From positions 1 to 64,000 of the forward strand of contig NZ_JADD01000009.1 in assembly GCF_000518205.1 (NCBI RefSeq): DNA of 64,000 nucleotides, read 5' to 3'. The notes under the pieces were generated by a model that saw nothing but the letters and a program-made list of their open reading frames with translations, was not told where the DNA came from and ran no database searches. Shown piece after piece: positions 1 through 8,046 of this stretch (its first letter is position 1; each line of letters starts with the position of its first letter). The DNA comes from Hutsoniella sourekii ATCC 700629. GTDB taxonomy: Bacteria > Bacillota > Bacilli > Lactobacillales > Aerococcaceae. A program made the translations under genes and the position numbers.

Positions 1-1
1 C

Positions 2-280
2 ACCTCTGACCGTGGGAAAGAATTTGCTTGTTATTCTGACATCGAACAACAAGAGATCGCTTTTTACTTTGCGGATGCTTATAGTGCTTGGCAGAGAGGG
101 ACTAACGAGAACGCCAACGGATTACTGAGAGAATTCTTTCCTAAACGCACAGATCTAGCTAAAATTACGGAAGATGAACTTTTCAATGCGCTATGGTTGA
201 TAAACAATCGACCTAGAAAGTGTTTAAATTTTAAGACGCCCTTTGAGGTATTCATGCACGAACTTGTTCAGTTAGAATGA
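2..280 (+). CDS. IS30-family transposase, C-terminal part (cut by window start)
   Basis: The open frame enters from the window edge and ends at a TGA. Its 92 residues read like the end of an IS30-type DDE transposase: a DRGKEF stretch with the second catalytic Asp, then WQRGTNENANGLLREFFPK with the catalytic Glu, then INNRPRKCLNFKTPFEVF. These are hallmark IS30 motifs. The N-terminal HTH and first Asp lie outside the window, so intactness of the gene cannot be judged. Just downstream (about 288-303) is the palindrome GCAATAATTATTGC, possibly part of the element's right end. The insertion sits immediately upstream of the MazEF promoter. Confidence 0.85.
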   Translation, partial: TSDRGKEFACYSDIEQQEIAFYFADAYSAWQRGTNENANGLLREFFPKRTDLAKITEDELFNALWLINNRPRKCLNFKTPFEVFMHELVQLE

Positions 281-342
281 TTTTTTGTCGCAATAATTAT
301 TGCAATTCATCAAATAAAAAAAGTTAAACGTATGACAAATGT

Positions 343-371
343 ATGACATTTAATCGAATATAGGGTATAAT
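343..371 (+). promoter_or_regulatory. Promoter of the MazEF operon with direct repeats
   Basis: A -35 box ATGACA (343-348), a 17-nt spacer and a consensus -10 TATAAT (366-371) lie 33 bases before the antitoxin start. The -35 region is part of a tandem repeat, GTATGACA at about 330 and again at 341. This is a plausible operator for antitoxin or complex autorepression, as is usual for MazEF. The promoter is seen directly; the operator role is inference. Confidence 0.6.
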
Positions 372-404
372 GAGTAGGAGATATAATATGATGGAGGGTT
401 TAGC

Positions 405-644
405 ATGGAAACTACTGTGATTAAGAACGGCAATAGTCAAGCTATTAGACTTAGTAAGCAGCTTATGACACAAGCAGGTTTAAACATCGGCGATGAACTA
501 ACTATAGAATTAAAAGACAATGCTTTAATTTTCGAAAAGAAAGAAGATCACTTTAAAAACAGACTACGAAAATTTTATCAAAACAAAGGAACCTATAATG
601 AAGAATTTATAGATTACGGCGAGTCGGTAGGTGAAGAATGGTAA
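405..644 (+). CDS. mazE: MazE-like AbrB-fold antitoxin
   Basis: This 79-residue protein has an N-terminal AbrB/SpoVT swapped-hairpin domain (METTVIKNGNSQAIRLSKQL, about residues 1-50; KNGNSQAIRL is typical of MazE antitoxins). An acidic C-terminal tail, about 50-79, would wrap the toxin. The start is supported by a GGAGGG ribosome site. The gene overlaps the MazF-type toxin by 7 nt, so the two are translationally coupled. It should neutralise the toxin and repress the operon. Family assignment is firm; the symbol is by analogy. Confidence 0.85.
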   Translation: METTVIKNGNSQAIRLSKQLMTQAGLNIGDELTIELKDNALIFEKKEDHFKNRLRKFYQNKGTYNEEFIDYGESVGEEW

Positions 645-976
645 AGCAGTTTGACATTGCATGGATAAACCTTAATCCTATAAAAGGAAAAGAAAAAGCT
701 GGAAATTATCGACCAGTAGTAATTGTTAGCAATGAATATATTAATGGTAGTACAGGGCTAACATGGATTATGCCTATCACTAGTCGGAAGGCTAAATATC
801 CTTCAGATATTCCGATAAAAACGACCCATGGAAAAATAACAGGGTGCATTGATACCGTTCAAATACGCTGCATTGATTTCAAAGCTAGACAGGCTAAAGT
901 TGTTGATCATCTGGATCCATCGCTACATCAAATGATTATAGATTCTATCGAAGTCCACACAGAAATTATTGATTAA
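638..976 (+). CDS. mazF: MazF/PemK-type mRNA interferase toxin
   Basis: The 112-residue protein starts inside the antitoxin's last codons. It shows the PemK/MazF fold signature: FDIAWINLNPIKGKEKAGNYRPVVIVSN near the N-terminus (usual form: GDIxxxxLxPxxGxExxxxRPxxVxxN), then ITSRKAKYPSDIPI, and a late region KARQAKVVDHLD matching the conserved strand before the terminal helix. Members are sequence-specific endoribonucleases that cleave mRNA at short motifs. It forms one operon with the upstream antitoxin and is followed by a strong terminator. The cleavage specificity cannot be read from the sequence. Confidence 0.9.
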   Translation: MVKQFDIAWINLNPIKGKEKAGNYRPVVIVSNEYINGSTGLTWIMPITSRKAKYPSDIPIKTTHGKITGCIDTVQIRCIDFKARQAKVVDHLDPSLHQMIIDSIEVHTEIID

Positions 977-993
977 CTGATCACCCACTTAAT

Positions 994-1033
994 GGAAGCA
1001 AGGTTTATGAAATTAAACTTTGCTTCTTTTTTA
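994..1033 (+). terminator. Rho-independent terminator after mazF
   Basis: A 12-bp stem (GAAGCAAGGTTT with AAACTTTGCTTC, one G-U pair) with a short loop is followed directly by TTTTTTA. It closes the toxin-antitoxin operon 18 nt after the toxin stop codon. Confidence 0.85.
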
Positions 1034-1051
1034 TTGTCAAAACTTGTGTTT

Positions 1052-1080
1052 CCACTTCTTGCCATCGTGGCAAGAAGTGG
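1052..1080. repeat. 13-bp perfect hairpin repeated near the resolvase unit
   Basis: CCACTTCTTGCCA and TGGCAAGAAGTGG form a perfect 13-bp inverted repeat with a TCG loop and no T tract, so it is not an ordinary terminator. The core ACTTCTTGCCA recurs at 1894-1904, beyond the resolvase gene, in the orientation expected of a terminal inverted repeat partner for 1068-1078. The resolvase could therefore lie in an 837-bp unit bounded by these repeats. That reading is inference. Confidence 0.5.
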
Positions 1081-1130
1081 AATATAATTCAATGAATCTA
1101 GTCCAAATAGAAAGCATTCTTTTCAATAAC

Positions 1131-1219
1131 GGTACCATAACTTAGAAGTATTGACACCGAAAACTAACTAGCGTATTATCAATGTTACTAGGGTGTCATA
1201 ACTTAGGTTCATAAGTACA
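1131..1219. promoter_or_regulatory. Candidate res site or operator for the serine resolvase
   Basis: Two similar blocks precede the resolvase. Block one (1131-1158) has half-sites GGTACCATAACTTAG and, inverted, GGTGTCAATACTTCT. Block two starts at 1192 with GGTGTCATAACTTAG and ends with an inverted GTGTACTTA-like arm. The blocks share CATAACTTAG and lie about 61 bp apart, start to start. Serine resolvases bind paired imperfect half-sites of about 28 bp next to their own gene, so this fits a res subsite array that also acts as operator. Binding itself is inferred. Confidence 0.5.
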
Positions 1220-1241
1220 CGATATATAAGAGGTGAAAAGC

Positions 1242-1808
1242 ATGATTTATGGCTACGCTAGAGTCAGTACTTATCAGCAAGACTTACAATCTCAACTTAA
1301 CCAATTGAAACTAGCAGGCTGCGAAAAGATATTCCAAGAAAAATTTACAGGAACTAAAATCGAAAGAACTGAATTTAATAATTTAATTCAAACAATTGGA
1401 CAGGGTGATACATTAGTTATTACCAAACTAGATCGTTTTGCTAGATCAACGTCTGGGGCTTTGAAAACTATCAAAGCTTTATTTGATAAAGGTGTAACGG
1501 TTCATGTTTTAAATATGGGGATCATCGACAATACACCAAGTGGAAGGTTGATTTTTACTATATTCAGCGCTTTTGCGGAGTTTGAAAGAGATTTGATCGT
1601 TGAACGAACGCAAGAGGGCAAATCATTAGCTAAACTAAATCCTAATTTCAAAGAAGGGCGACCACGTAAATATTCGAAGCAGCAAATTGAACACGCCTTA
1701 TCTCTTCTGAAAATCCATACTTATAAGGAAGTTACACAGATGACCGGAATCAGCAAAAGCACGTTAATTAGGAGTAAAAGAAAAGATAGTCATAATAAGT
1801 CTGAATAA
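1242..1808 (+). CDS. Serine recombinase (resolvase/invertase family)
   Basis: The start is the ATG in AGAGGTGAAAAGCATG; an upstream in-frame GTG lies inside the ribosome site. The 188-residue protein has the small-serine-recombinase catalytic domain (1-135): [10 protein letters not shown] with the nucleophile Ser9, then [12 protein letters not shown] with active-site Arg residues, then [16 protein letters not shown] of the E helix. A C-terminal HTH_7-like DNA-binding domain follows ([15 protein letters not shown]...[17 protein letters not shown]). Length and order match plasmid and Tn3/Tn552-type resolvases, which resolve cointegrates at res sites. No transposase partner is adjacent. The gene looks intact. 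Confidence 0.88.
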   Translation: MIYGYARVSTYQQDLQSQLNQLKLAGCEKIFQEKFTGTKIERTEFNNLIQTIGQGDTLVITKLDRFARSTSGALKTIKALFDKGVTVHVLNMGIIDNTPSGRLIFTIFSAFAEFERDLIVERTQEGKSLAKLNPNFKEGRPRKYSKQQIEHALSLLKIHTYKEVTQMTGISKSTLIRSKRKDSHNKSE

Positions 1809-1922
1809 TCACTAGATTTGATCATGTTTATATCCATTATATCTGCTTTTTTACAAAAATACTCTAATAAACAGAATCATAAAATAAAGAGAAACTTCTT
1901 GCCATTCTGGTTCTATAATATA

Positions 1923-3593
1923 TGGTGTTGGTGAGTAAAAACTCGCCAACACCATTTTAAATTTATATGGAAAAAGAGCCATAGAATTCCTACAATGTAG
2001 TTACCAACAACCCATTAGAAAGGAAATCTCTATGACTCTCAATCATTGTATCGCAAAACTCACACAAATGAAAGAACCGCATATCACTTTTGAAAAGCGT
2101 ATCGAAGAGGATCAAAAGAAAGTGCTTTTATTTGCCTCTTTAACCTATACCCCGACCTGTTGTGAACACTGTGGGGTGGTCAATCAGTCCGCAGCGGATA
2201 TCATCCGCCATGGTAGTAAAACTTCTACCGTCTTGCTTGGTCAGTTTAACTTTCAAGCCATTTATCTCAAGCTCAAGAAACAACGCTTTCTATATAAACA
2301 TTGCGGACGGACCTTTACGGCCCAAACCAAGCTGGTTGAACCTCATTTCTTCATCAGTCAACCTATCAAGCAAATGATCCTCTTTGAATTAAAGGAAACC
2401 CAAGCCATGTCCTTGATTGCCAAACGTCTCCATGTCTCTTCTCAGACCGTTATACGAGTCTTAGAGGGCGTCCTAGCAGCTGAAAAGAAGTATTTACCCA
2501 GTCTGCCCATTCATCTAGCTATCGATAAATTCAAGTCCGTCAAACAAGTCAAAGGCGCCATGTCCTGTGTGCTGGTGAATAGCCACCGACACACCTTATT
2601 TGATGTGCTAGAAGACCGGACACAAGCGACTTTAAGAGACTATTTCCTTCGTTACCCGCTAGAGGAACGCCTGAAGGTCCAGACCATCACCCTCGATATG
2701 TATAGTCCTTATTATCAATTTCTGCAGCAGCTTTTTCCTAACGCTCAGGTGATTATCGACCGCTTCAATATCGTTCAATTACTCAACCGCACGCTGAATC
2801 AACTGCGGATTCAAGTCATGAATCGCTTGAAAACGAAGCAACCCCGGGACTACCGCAAATTAAAACAACAGTGGCGGCTCCTTCTCAAGAATGCCAACAA
2901 ACTAGATTTTACTCATTATCAAGGACACCGTCTTTATGAGGGCTTAATGACCGAGAAGATGATGGTCAACTACTTGATTCAACTGGATCCCAAACTCGCT
3001 CAGGCACATGATTGGGTGAATCGAATCAAGGTCGCGCTTGAACGCCGAGACTTCCCACGCCTGCTTCATTGGCTAGAAGAAAGTCATAAATATACCTTTT
3101 CTAGACCTTTGCGCAAGAGCTTTCAGACACTGGAACGCTACTTGGAAGGTATTCAAAATGCCTGCCACTACACCTTATCCAATGGCTATATTGAAGGTCT
3201 AAACAACAAGATTAAGCTCATGAAACGGACAGGATATGGGTATCGCCGCTTTGATCACTTGAAGGCTAGAATCTTCTTAAGTCAGAATTTAAAAGATAGG
3301 GGCTTTAAAGAACCCAGGCCTCTTACCTTTGAAGAAGAGAGGCAACTACAGGTGGATTCGGTCGCTTAGTTCCTTATCTAAATAGCTTCACCTCTACTTA
3401 AGCCTAGGTTTTCTACCGGAAAAATATCACTGGTGGAGACCTCAGTTTGTTGTACCTAAAATAGACGCTCTCTTTCTTCTTTCGTTCATCCATCAATGAA
3501 CGCACATTGGCTCATTCAATTTGCCTGGAAAACATAACAAAAAAGCCCAGAGATTATTGAAATCTCTGAGCTAGGACTTTCTCACCAACACCA
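1923..3593 (+). mobile_element. ISL3-family insertion sequence (probable extent)
   Basis: The ends are proposed from the 13-bp inverted repeats TGGTGTTGGTGAG (1923-1935) and CTCACCAACACCA (3581-3593) around one ISL3-type transposase gene. The left end also carries a second inverted copy (ACTCGCCAACACCA, about 1940-1953), making a hairpin there. The 8-bp flanks (ATAATATA and TTTGACAA) do not match, so no target duplication is seen and the true ends may differ. The right end abuts a stray IS1182-type end. A hairpin, CAGAGATT/AATCTCTG with a T-run on the minus strand, lies near 3537-3570. Confidence 0.6.
2032..3369 (+). CDS. ISL3-family transposase
   Basis: This is a 445-residue DDE transposase of the IS204/IS1001/IS1165/ISL3 type. 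An N-terminal zinc-ribbon-like region (about 40-95) has CCEHCG but reads LYKHCGRTF where relatives have CxxCG, so one zinc-ligand Cys seems replaced by Tyr. An HTH follows (SLIAKRLHVSSQTVIRVLE, about 127-145), then the catalytic core: LAIDKFKS, ITLDMYSPYYQF and SNGYIEGLNNKIKLMKRTGYGYR supply the Asp, Asp and Glu. The ribosome site GAAAGGA precedes the ATG. Apart from the Cys loss the gene looks full length. Confidence 0.88.
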   Translation: MTLNHCIAKLTQMKEPHITFEKRIEEDQKKVLLFASLTYTPTCCEHCGVVNQSAADIIRHGSKTSTVLLGQFNFQAIYLKLKKQRFLYKHCGRTFTAQTKLVEPHFFISQPIKQMILFELKETQAMSLIAKRLHVSSQTVIRVLEGVLAAEKKYLPSLPIHLAIDKFKSVKQVKGAMSCVLVNSHRHTLFDVLEDRTQATLRDYFLRYPLEERLKVQTITLDMYSPYYQFLQQLFPNAQVIIDRFNIVQLLNRTLNQLRIQVMNRLKTKQPRDYRKLKQQWRLLLKNANKLDFTHYQGHRLYEGLMTEKMMVNYLIQLDPKLAQAHDWVNRIKVALERRDFPRLLHWLEESHKYTFSRPLRKSFQTLERYLEGIQNACHYTLSNGYIEGLNNKIKLMKRTGYGYRRFDHLKARIFLSQNLKDRGFKEPRPLTFEEERQLQVDSVA

Positions 3594-3600
3594 TTTGACA

Positions 3601-3664
3601 AAGAATCGAATTTTATTCTTTCAGAATAAGATTCTGGTTTTTTTGAGACTTATCATACATCCTC
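3601..3664. mobile_element. Stray end of an IS1182-family element
   Basis: This 64-bp stretch closely resembles the transposase-3' end of the IS1182-type element at 6251-8024. It has the same hairpin (GAATTTTATTC ... GAATAAGATTC), then a T-rich run, then GACTTATCATACATCCTC, which matches that element's terminal repeat with one change. No transposase sequence is attached. It is most simply the remnant of a second copy cut off by, or beside, the ISL3 insertion. It lies in a 341-bp gene-free gap (3370-3710) that otherwise holds only IS sequence. Confidence 0.65.
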
Positions 3665-3710
3665 TCGATCATTAGTCGTTAACTTGAATATAAACTAAGT
3701 GTAGAGAAGT

Positions 3711-4343
3711 CTAGTCCCTATAACTGAGGGGCTTGTCCAAGATTTCCTTCATAATCACAGCTTGGCGTAGGCTCCTAGGCTCTAGCTGTAAGCTTGGGCG
3801 ACGGGCCCCTTGAGCTTTCCGCCTTCTTTCGACCTGTGGTTCTTCTATAAATTCTTGATTCATCAACTCATCATAGAACTCATCCCGTCGAAAAGGACGG
3901 TCATCAGTTAAGGTCTGACGCTGCTCTCGCTTCTTAAGCGAGGCTTGCTTGACTCTAATCGATTGGTCGATCGATGGCGTCTCGGCGGGATAAGCTTGTG
4001 TTGGCTGTTCAGGTAGGAAAGCGCCTTGCTTTGTGACCTTGGCTTCATGTTCCCAGTTCTTAGCCAGCTGTAACTGGTCTTTCTCCGGGTGAGTGGGTAT
4101 TTGAACCGGGTCCTCTGCTTTCTGTCTTTCTTGGTCGCCGCTTGATTTAGGCTTAGTTTCAGCACGTTTAACTTTAAACCAAGAGAGGGGAGAGTAGACG
4201 ATCTCTTCATTTGCTTCGGCTTTAGCTAGCTTTGCCGTTTGCTTGTTTTCTTTGGCTTTTCTTGTCTGCTTAGCTTCTTGCTTTTGCTTGGCTCTTCCAG
4301 CTATAAAAAGAAAGACAAGGAGCACCAACAAATCAATAATCAT
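3711..4343 (-). CDS. Uncharacterised single-pass membrane protein, third gene of the FloA operon
   Basis: I do not recognise this protein. It has 210 residues from the ATG preceded by GGAGGTGA; an in-frame GTG six codons upstream overlaps that ribosome site and is unlikely. An N-terminal hydrophobic helix (MIIDLLVLLVFLFIAG) is followed directly by a long, highly charged Lys/Arg/Glu/Gln-rich segment that looks extended or coiled-coil and lacks recognisable domains. The topology suggests a cytosolic tail. It follows floA by 26 nt, where Bacillus has a different small gene, so a partner or scaffold of the flotillin system is a reasonable guess, unproven. Confidence 0.6.
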   Translation of the reverse strand: MIIDLLVLLVFLFIAGRAKQKQEAKQTRKAKENKQTAKLAKAEANEEIVYSPLSWFKVKRAETKPKSSGDQERQKAEDPVQIPTHPEKDQLQLAKNWEHEAKVTKQGAFLPEQPTQAYPAETPSIDQSIRVKQASLKKREQRQTLTDDRPFRRDEFYDELMNQEFIEEPQVERRRKAQGARRPSLQLEPRSLRQAVIMKEILDKPLSYRD

Positions 4344-4369
4344 TATCCGACTCACCTCCACTGCTTAAC

Positions 4370-5365
4370 TTATTTGGAATCATTAGATGGGTCGCCGTCA
4401 TCTTGGGCGATGGCTTGGCGCATTTGTGAATCGGATTGGATATTCTGCATGCGGTAATAATCCATCACGCCAAGGCTTCCTTCCTTGAGGGCTTGGGCCA
4501 TAGCCAATGGTACTTCAGCTTCAGATTCGACCACCTTGGCCCGCATCCGTTGCACTTCAGCTAACATCTCTTGTTCTTCGGCGACTGCGAAGGCCCGGCG
4601 TTCCTCAGCCTTAGCTTGGGCAACATTCTTGTCGGCGATGGCTTGGTCGGCTTGTAATTTGGCGCCGATATTGCGGCCCACATCGACATCAGCGATATCA
4701 ATGGACAAGATCTCGAAGGCGGTTCCGGAGTCTAGACCTTTGCGTAAGATGGTCTGGGAGATGGCATCCGGATTCTCTAAGACAACCGAGTGGGTCTGGG
4801 AAGAGCCGACGGTCGTTACAATACCTTCGCCTACTCGGGCGATGATAGTCTCTTCACCGGCCCCACCTACTAAGCGTTCAATATTAGCACGAACGGTTAC
4901 CTTGGCCTTAGCTTGGACTTCAATCCCGTTCATGGCGACACCGGCAATCACAGGTGTCTCAATGACTTTCGGATTGACGGAAACTTGGACGGCCTCGAAG
5001 ACGTCTCGCCCAGCTAGGTCAATGGCTGCTGCTTGTTCAAATTCCAGATCAATATTAGCTCTTTGGGCAGCAATCAAGGCATCGATCACCAGGTTGATAT
5101 TCCCACCGGCCAGGTGGTGGGCTTCCAATTGGTCGGTCGTCAAGGATAAGCCGGCTTTGGTAGCCTTGATCAAGGGTTGGACGATATCAGCCGGCCGGAC
5201 TCGACGTAGCCGCATCCCGATTAGGTTTCCAATCGATACTTTTGCCCCAGAGAAGTAGGCCGTCACCCATAAGCCTATCGGAACAAAGCGGAAAAAGATA
5301 AGGAGCAATAAGATAAGAACGAAAGCAATAATACCAACAGTAATTATTGAATAAGGATTGTGCAT
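4370..5365 (-). CDS. floA: Flotillin-like protein FloA (YqfA)
   Basis: The 331-residue length matches the FloA family. A membrane hairpin is at the N-terminus (about 8-45: [24 protein letters not shown] then a second hydrophobic stretch), followed by the SPFH-like core ([16 protein letters not shown]..., conserved [43 protein letters not shown]). A coiled coil rich in Ala, Glu and Gln follows ([38 protein letters not shown], split here from a longer run). FloA organises functional membrane microdomains and influences membrane fluidity. Its start codon overlaps the stop of the upstream NfeD gene (TAATG), so the two are coupled. Confidence 0.92.
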   Translation of the reverse strand: MHNPYSIITVGIIAFVLILLLLIFFRFVPIGLWVTAYFSGAKVSIGNLIGMRLRRVRPADIVQPLIKATKAGLSLTTDQLEAHHLAGGNINLVIDALIAAQRANIDLEFEQAAAIDLAGRDVFEAVQVSVNPKVIETPVIAGVAMNGIEVQAKAKVTVRANIERLVGGAGEETIIARVGEGIVTTVGSSQTHSVVLENPDAISQTILRKGLDSGTAFEILSIDIADVDVGRNIGAKLQADQAIADKNVAQAKAEERRAFAVAEEQEMLAEVQRMRAKVVESEAEVPLAMAQALKEGSLGVMDYYRMQNIQSDSQMRQAIAQDDGDPSNDSK

Positions 5366-5976
5366 TATTTATCCACCTTTCTGACGAAAATCTGGTTGCC
5401 ACGTAGTTGCGTGATGATAATTGCTTGGCCAATATCAATGAAGCCTTCATCAGAAATAACTTCTAGATGACGGTCATTAAAGACGGCTTTGCCGACGGGT
5501 CTTAGAATCGAGACAGTCGTCCCTTTTTGACCGATTGTTAATTCATTCAGTTGATCTGACTGGGCTGGGTAGTGGGTGGATTGGATGGCTTCTTCTAAAA
5601 CGAAACCAGGGCTCAATACCAACTCTCGACCACTGCGAAGATAAAGAAAGCCGGTTAAAGCAATCGTAAAGAGGGCGGCGAGTAGGAGAATAACAATGGT
5701 AGTAAAGTCTTGATATTCTGCCCACAGAGTATACAAGATAGCCCCTAGACCTAAGAGACCCACCAGCCCGAAATCAGGCACATAGAGTTCAACAATAATT
5801 AAGATAATACCTAGCATAAAGAGTAAAAACAAAAGTAAGTTAAAGCTAATGGACCAAAAATAAAGGCCAAAAGAAATAACCGACAAGGTCAAAAAGAGTC
5901 CTGAGGGCCGGTTAAAAACCGCCGTGACGATAAAAACGAGCCCCAGTAAAAAGAGTAGGACATTCCATTCAAGCAT
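5365..5976 (-). CDS. NfeD-family membrane protein (short form, FloA partner)
   Basis: The protein has 203 residues. Several hydrophobic segments fill roughly residues 5-120 ([74 protein letters not shown]). A C-terminal OB-fold domain follows (about 140-203: [56 protein letters not shown]). This is the usual NfeD1b layout without a protease domain. NfeD proteins are encoded with flotillins and thought to assist their assembly. The ribosome site AAAGGAGG precedes the ATG, and it is the first gene of the three-gene operon. Confidence 0.88.
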   Translation of the reverse strand: MLEWNVLLFLLGLVFIVTAVFNRPSGLFLTLSVISFGLYFWSISFNLLLFLLFMLGIILIIVELYVPDFGLVGLLGLGAILYTLWAEYQDFTTIVILLLAALFTIALTGFLYLRSGRELVLSPGFVLEEAIQSTHYPAQSDQLNELTIGQKGTTVSILRPVGKAVFNDRHLEVISDEGFIDIGQAIIITQLRGNQIFVRKVDK

Positions 5977-6029
5977 TGATAACCTCCTTTTTGATAGAAT
6001 TGATGCTTCATAATCAATTCTCTAACTTA

Positions 6030-6039
6030 ATTATAACAT
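6030..6039 (-). promoter_or_regulatory. Probable extended -10 promoter of the nfeD-floA operon
   Basis: Read on the minus strand, TGTTATAAT (extended TGnTATAAT) lies about 55 nt before the nfeD start. No good -35 box is seen at 17 nt, which is tolerable for an extended -10 promoter. This is the only recognisable promoter in the gap between the operon and the IS element. Confidence 0.4.
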
Positions 6040-6203
6040 AAGGTCAAAAGAGATGGCTAACAGTAACCCTGGTCATTTATGGGTTAGTGGGATTATACTA
6101 GCACTAAAAAACACCCTGTAAAGTGACCCCAAAAAGTTAGACTAAATTTAAGGGACATAATTAAATGTAAATCTTCTAGTTAACTAAAGCCTTAGTTTGA
6201 AGG

Positions 6204-7873
6204 CTACATATATGCTAAAAAAGTTGTCCTTATATTAAAAAAATCTCTAAGAGGCTGTATGATAAGTCCAAAAAAGACCCAGAATCTTATTCTTAAGGAA
6301 TAAAATTCTTGGGTCTTTTTATTTGCCCATGATCTTAGGGTAAGCTTCCTCATATTGCAGGCCATCAAGGCTAATCCTACCTCATTATTAACCTTTTCAT
6401 TGCCCCTAACGTGACATCTTGTGAAGCCCAAAGTGGCCTTCAGAAAACCGAAAGCTGGTTCTACATCGATCTTCCGAATGCCATATACTTCTTGATAATC
6501 TTTATCAGAAAGATATTCTCGTTGCTTTGCTTTGTAATACTCTAGCTCTGGGTTCACTCGTATCTTTCTTACTTTACCTTTAGGTGTTAGTGCCTCTTCT
6601 ATGATGTTTTGATCGGCGTCATATTTCTCTGCCTCATATTCTTTAAAACACCTCTCATAACCATAGCGGTCGGTCTGCTTGCGATAAGCTTTAAAGTTAA
6701 AGCGAACCCCATCCAGATCCACGTAGTAGTCTTAGTCTTCATGATAAGTTCAATTCATCACCTTGGTCCTATCTGTTCGCCACTTCTTACATTGTTCTTT
6801 GAGATAAGTGTTGTAAGGGACGAGCGCGACAAGCTCAGGAAATTCATCCTCTAAAAATTCATAGTTGGACTGAGACCCATAGCCGGCATCCATGCTGAGT
6901 ATGTCACTGGCTTTGAATAGACACTGATGGGCTTGCATAAAAGGAATCAAGGTGCGAGTATCCGTCGGATTAGGAAAGAGAGAGTAAGCTAAGAAAAATT
7001 GATTTCTTGTCGCTACTTGTAAGTTATAGCCCGGTTTTAATTGACCATTACGCATGGGATCTTCTTTCATCCGCATAAAGGTGGCATCCTGATCTGTCTT
7101 TGAATAGGAGTTACGCTCACCCAGTATTTCGTACTGATCCTTGTAGTCTACGACTTTGGAACGTCGCTCTTTCAGTCGGTTCATCCGGCTTTTAACAAAG
7201 CGGCGCTCTTGTTTATCGAGGTTAGGGGAACGTTGAGGCTCTGCTTCAATCTGCGCTTCTAAATCTTGTAAGCGAATCTCCAGCTCAGTTAAAATTTCAC
7301 CAAGATCCTCTAAGGTCAAGGGCGTGTCCTCGGGGGGGTGGCTCTTTCGTAATAATCATTCAGTTCATTGATCAATTGAATCAATTGTTTGCGATTCATT
7401 TCTTCATAGCGAATCGTATTTTTCTTCCAAACAAAGGTATATTTATTGGCGTCCGCCAATAACTTGGTTCCATCAATGAAGACTTTATCGTCAATGAATC
7501 CCTGTTCTTTCAAGAAGGAGACGAAGCGTTCGAAGGCATCGGTCATTATTTCACCCAGTTCTTCTGACCGTCTGAATCGACAAATCGTATCATGTTGGGG
7601 ACATTGTTCTTGTGTCAACCATCTCGCTGGCAAGTTTTCTTGAGCGAAGCGAGCCATCGGTCGACTCGTGAAGATGCCACGAGAGTAAGCATAGAGGAGT
7701 AATTTTAGAAGCATGGCAAAATCATACTCTCTCGGTCTTCCGAAAATATAAGTGTATTGTATTTCAAGACTCTCAACAAATTCGTGAATATGCCACACAA
7801 CATGGTCAGACTCAGGCAAATATTGCGTAGAGAGTTCCAAAGTGACTTGATTCATGTTATAATAAGTATGCAT
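6204..7873 (-). pseudogene. IS1182-family transposase, frameshifted and with stop codons
   Basis: Three consecutive minus-strand pieces make one transposase. Residues from 7873 to about 7330 carry the N-terminal DUF772-type domain (SRGIFTSRPMARFAQENLPARWLT, HDTICRFRR) and first catalytic Asp (VFIDGTKLLADANKY). The frame shifts at a run of seven G near 7331-7337. The middle piece (7319-6750) has MRNGQLKPGYNLQVAT and LSMDAGYGSQSNYEFL. The last piece (6722 on) holds VEPAFGFLKATLGFTRCHVRG with the Glu. The middle and last pieces are in one frame, separated by TGA and TAA 18 nt apart. The final codons run across the terminal repeat. Transposase activity is unlikely unless supplied in trans. Confidence 0.85.
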
Positions 7874-8024
7874 TTTGGGTAGTCCTTTCTGGATTATCTT
7901 AGACAGAGGGTGGCTGCCCTCTGTTTTTTCATTTTATACACTAATATTATACCACAAAACCGTCAGGAATGCTGATTCAACAGCATTTCTGACGGTTCTT
8001 TGACCTGACTTATCATACAGCCTC
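6251..8024 (-). mobile_element. Decayed IS1182-family insertion sequence
   Basis: The ends are perfect 18-bp inverted repeats: GAGGCTGTATGATAAGTC (6251-6268) and GACTTATCATACAGCCTC (8007-8024). They enclose a single transposase reading frame on the minus strand that is broken by one frameshift and two stops. A long hairpin with T tracts on both strands lies just inside the left end (about 6271-6322). The same terminal repeat bounds the small element at 9113-9414 and the fragment at 3601-3664, so this family has been active here several times. Confidence 0.85.
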
Positions 8025-8046
8025 AAAATGAACATATCTGGATCGA

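Noticed and set aside
4485..5258. 257-codon plus-strand open frame antisense to floA
   Set aside because: It mirrors the floA codons, has no ribosome site and no recognisable domain; floA on the other strand is certain.
6722..6750. Stop-codon recoding in the IS1182 transposase
   Set aside because: Two different stops (TGA and TAA) lie 18 nt apart and a separate frameshift exists upstream, so simple decay is more likely.
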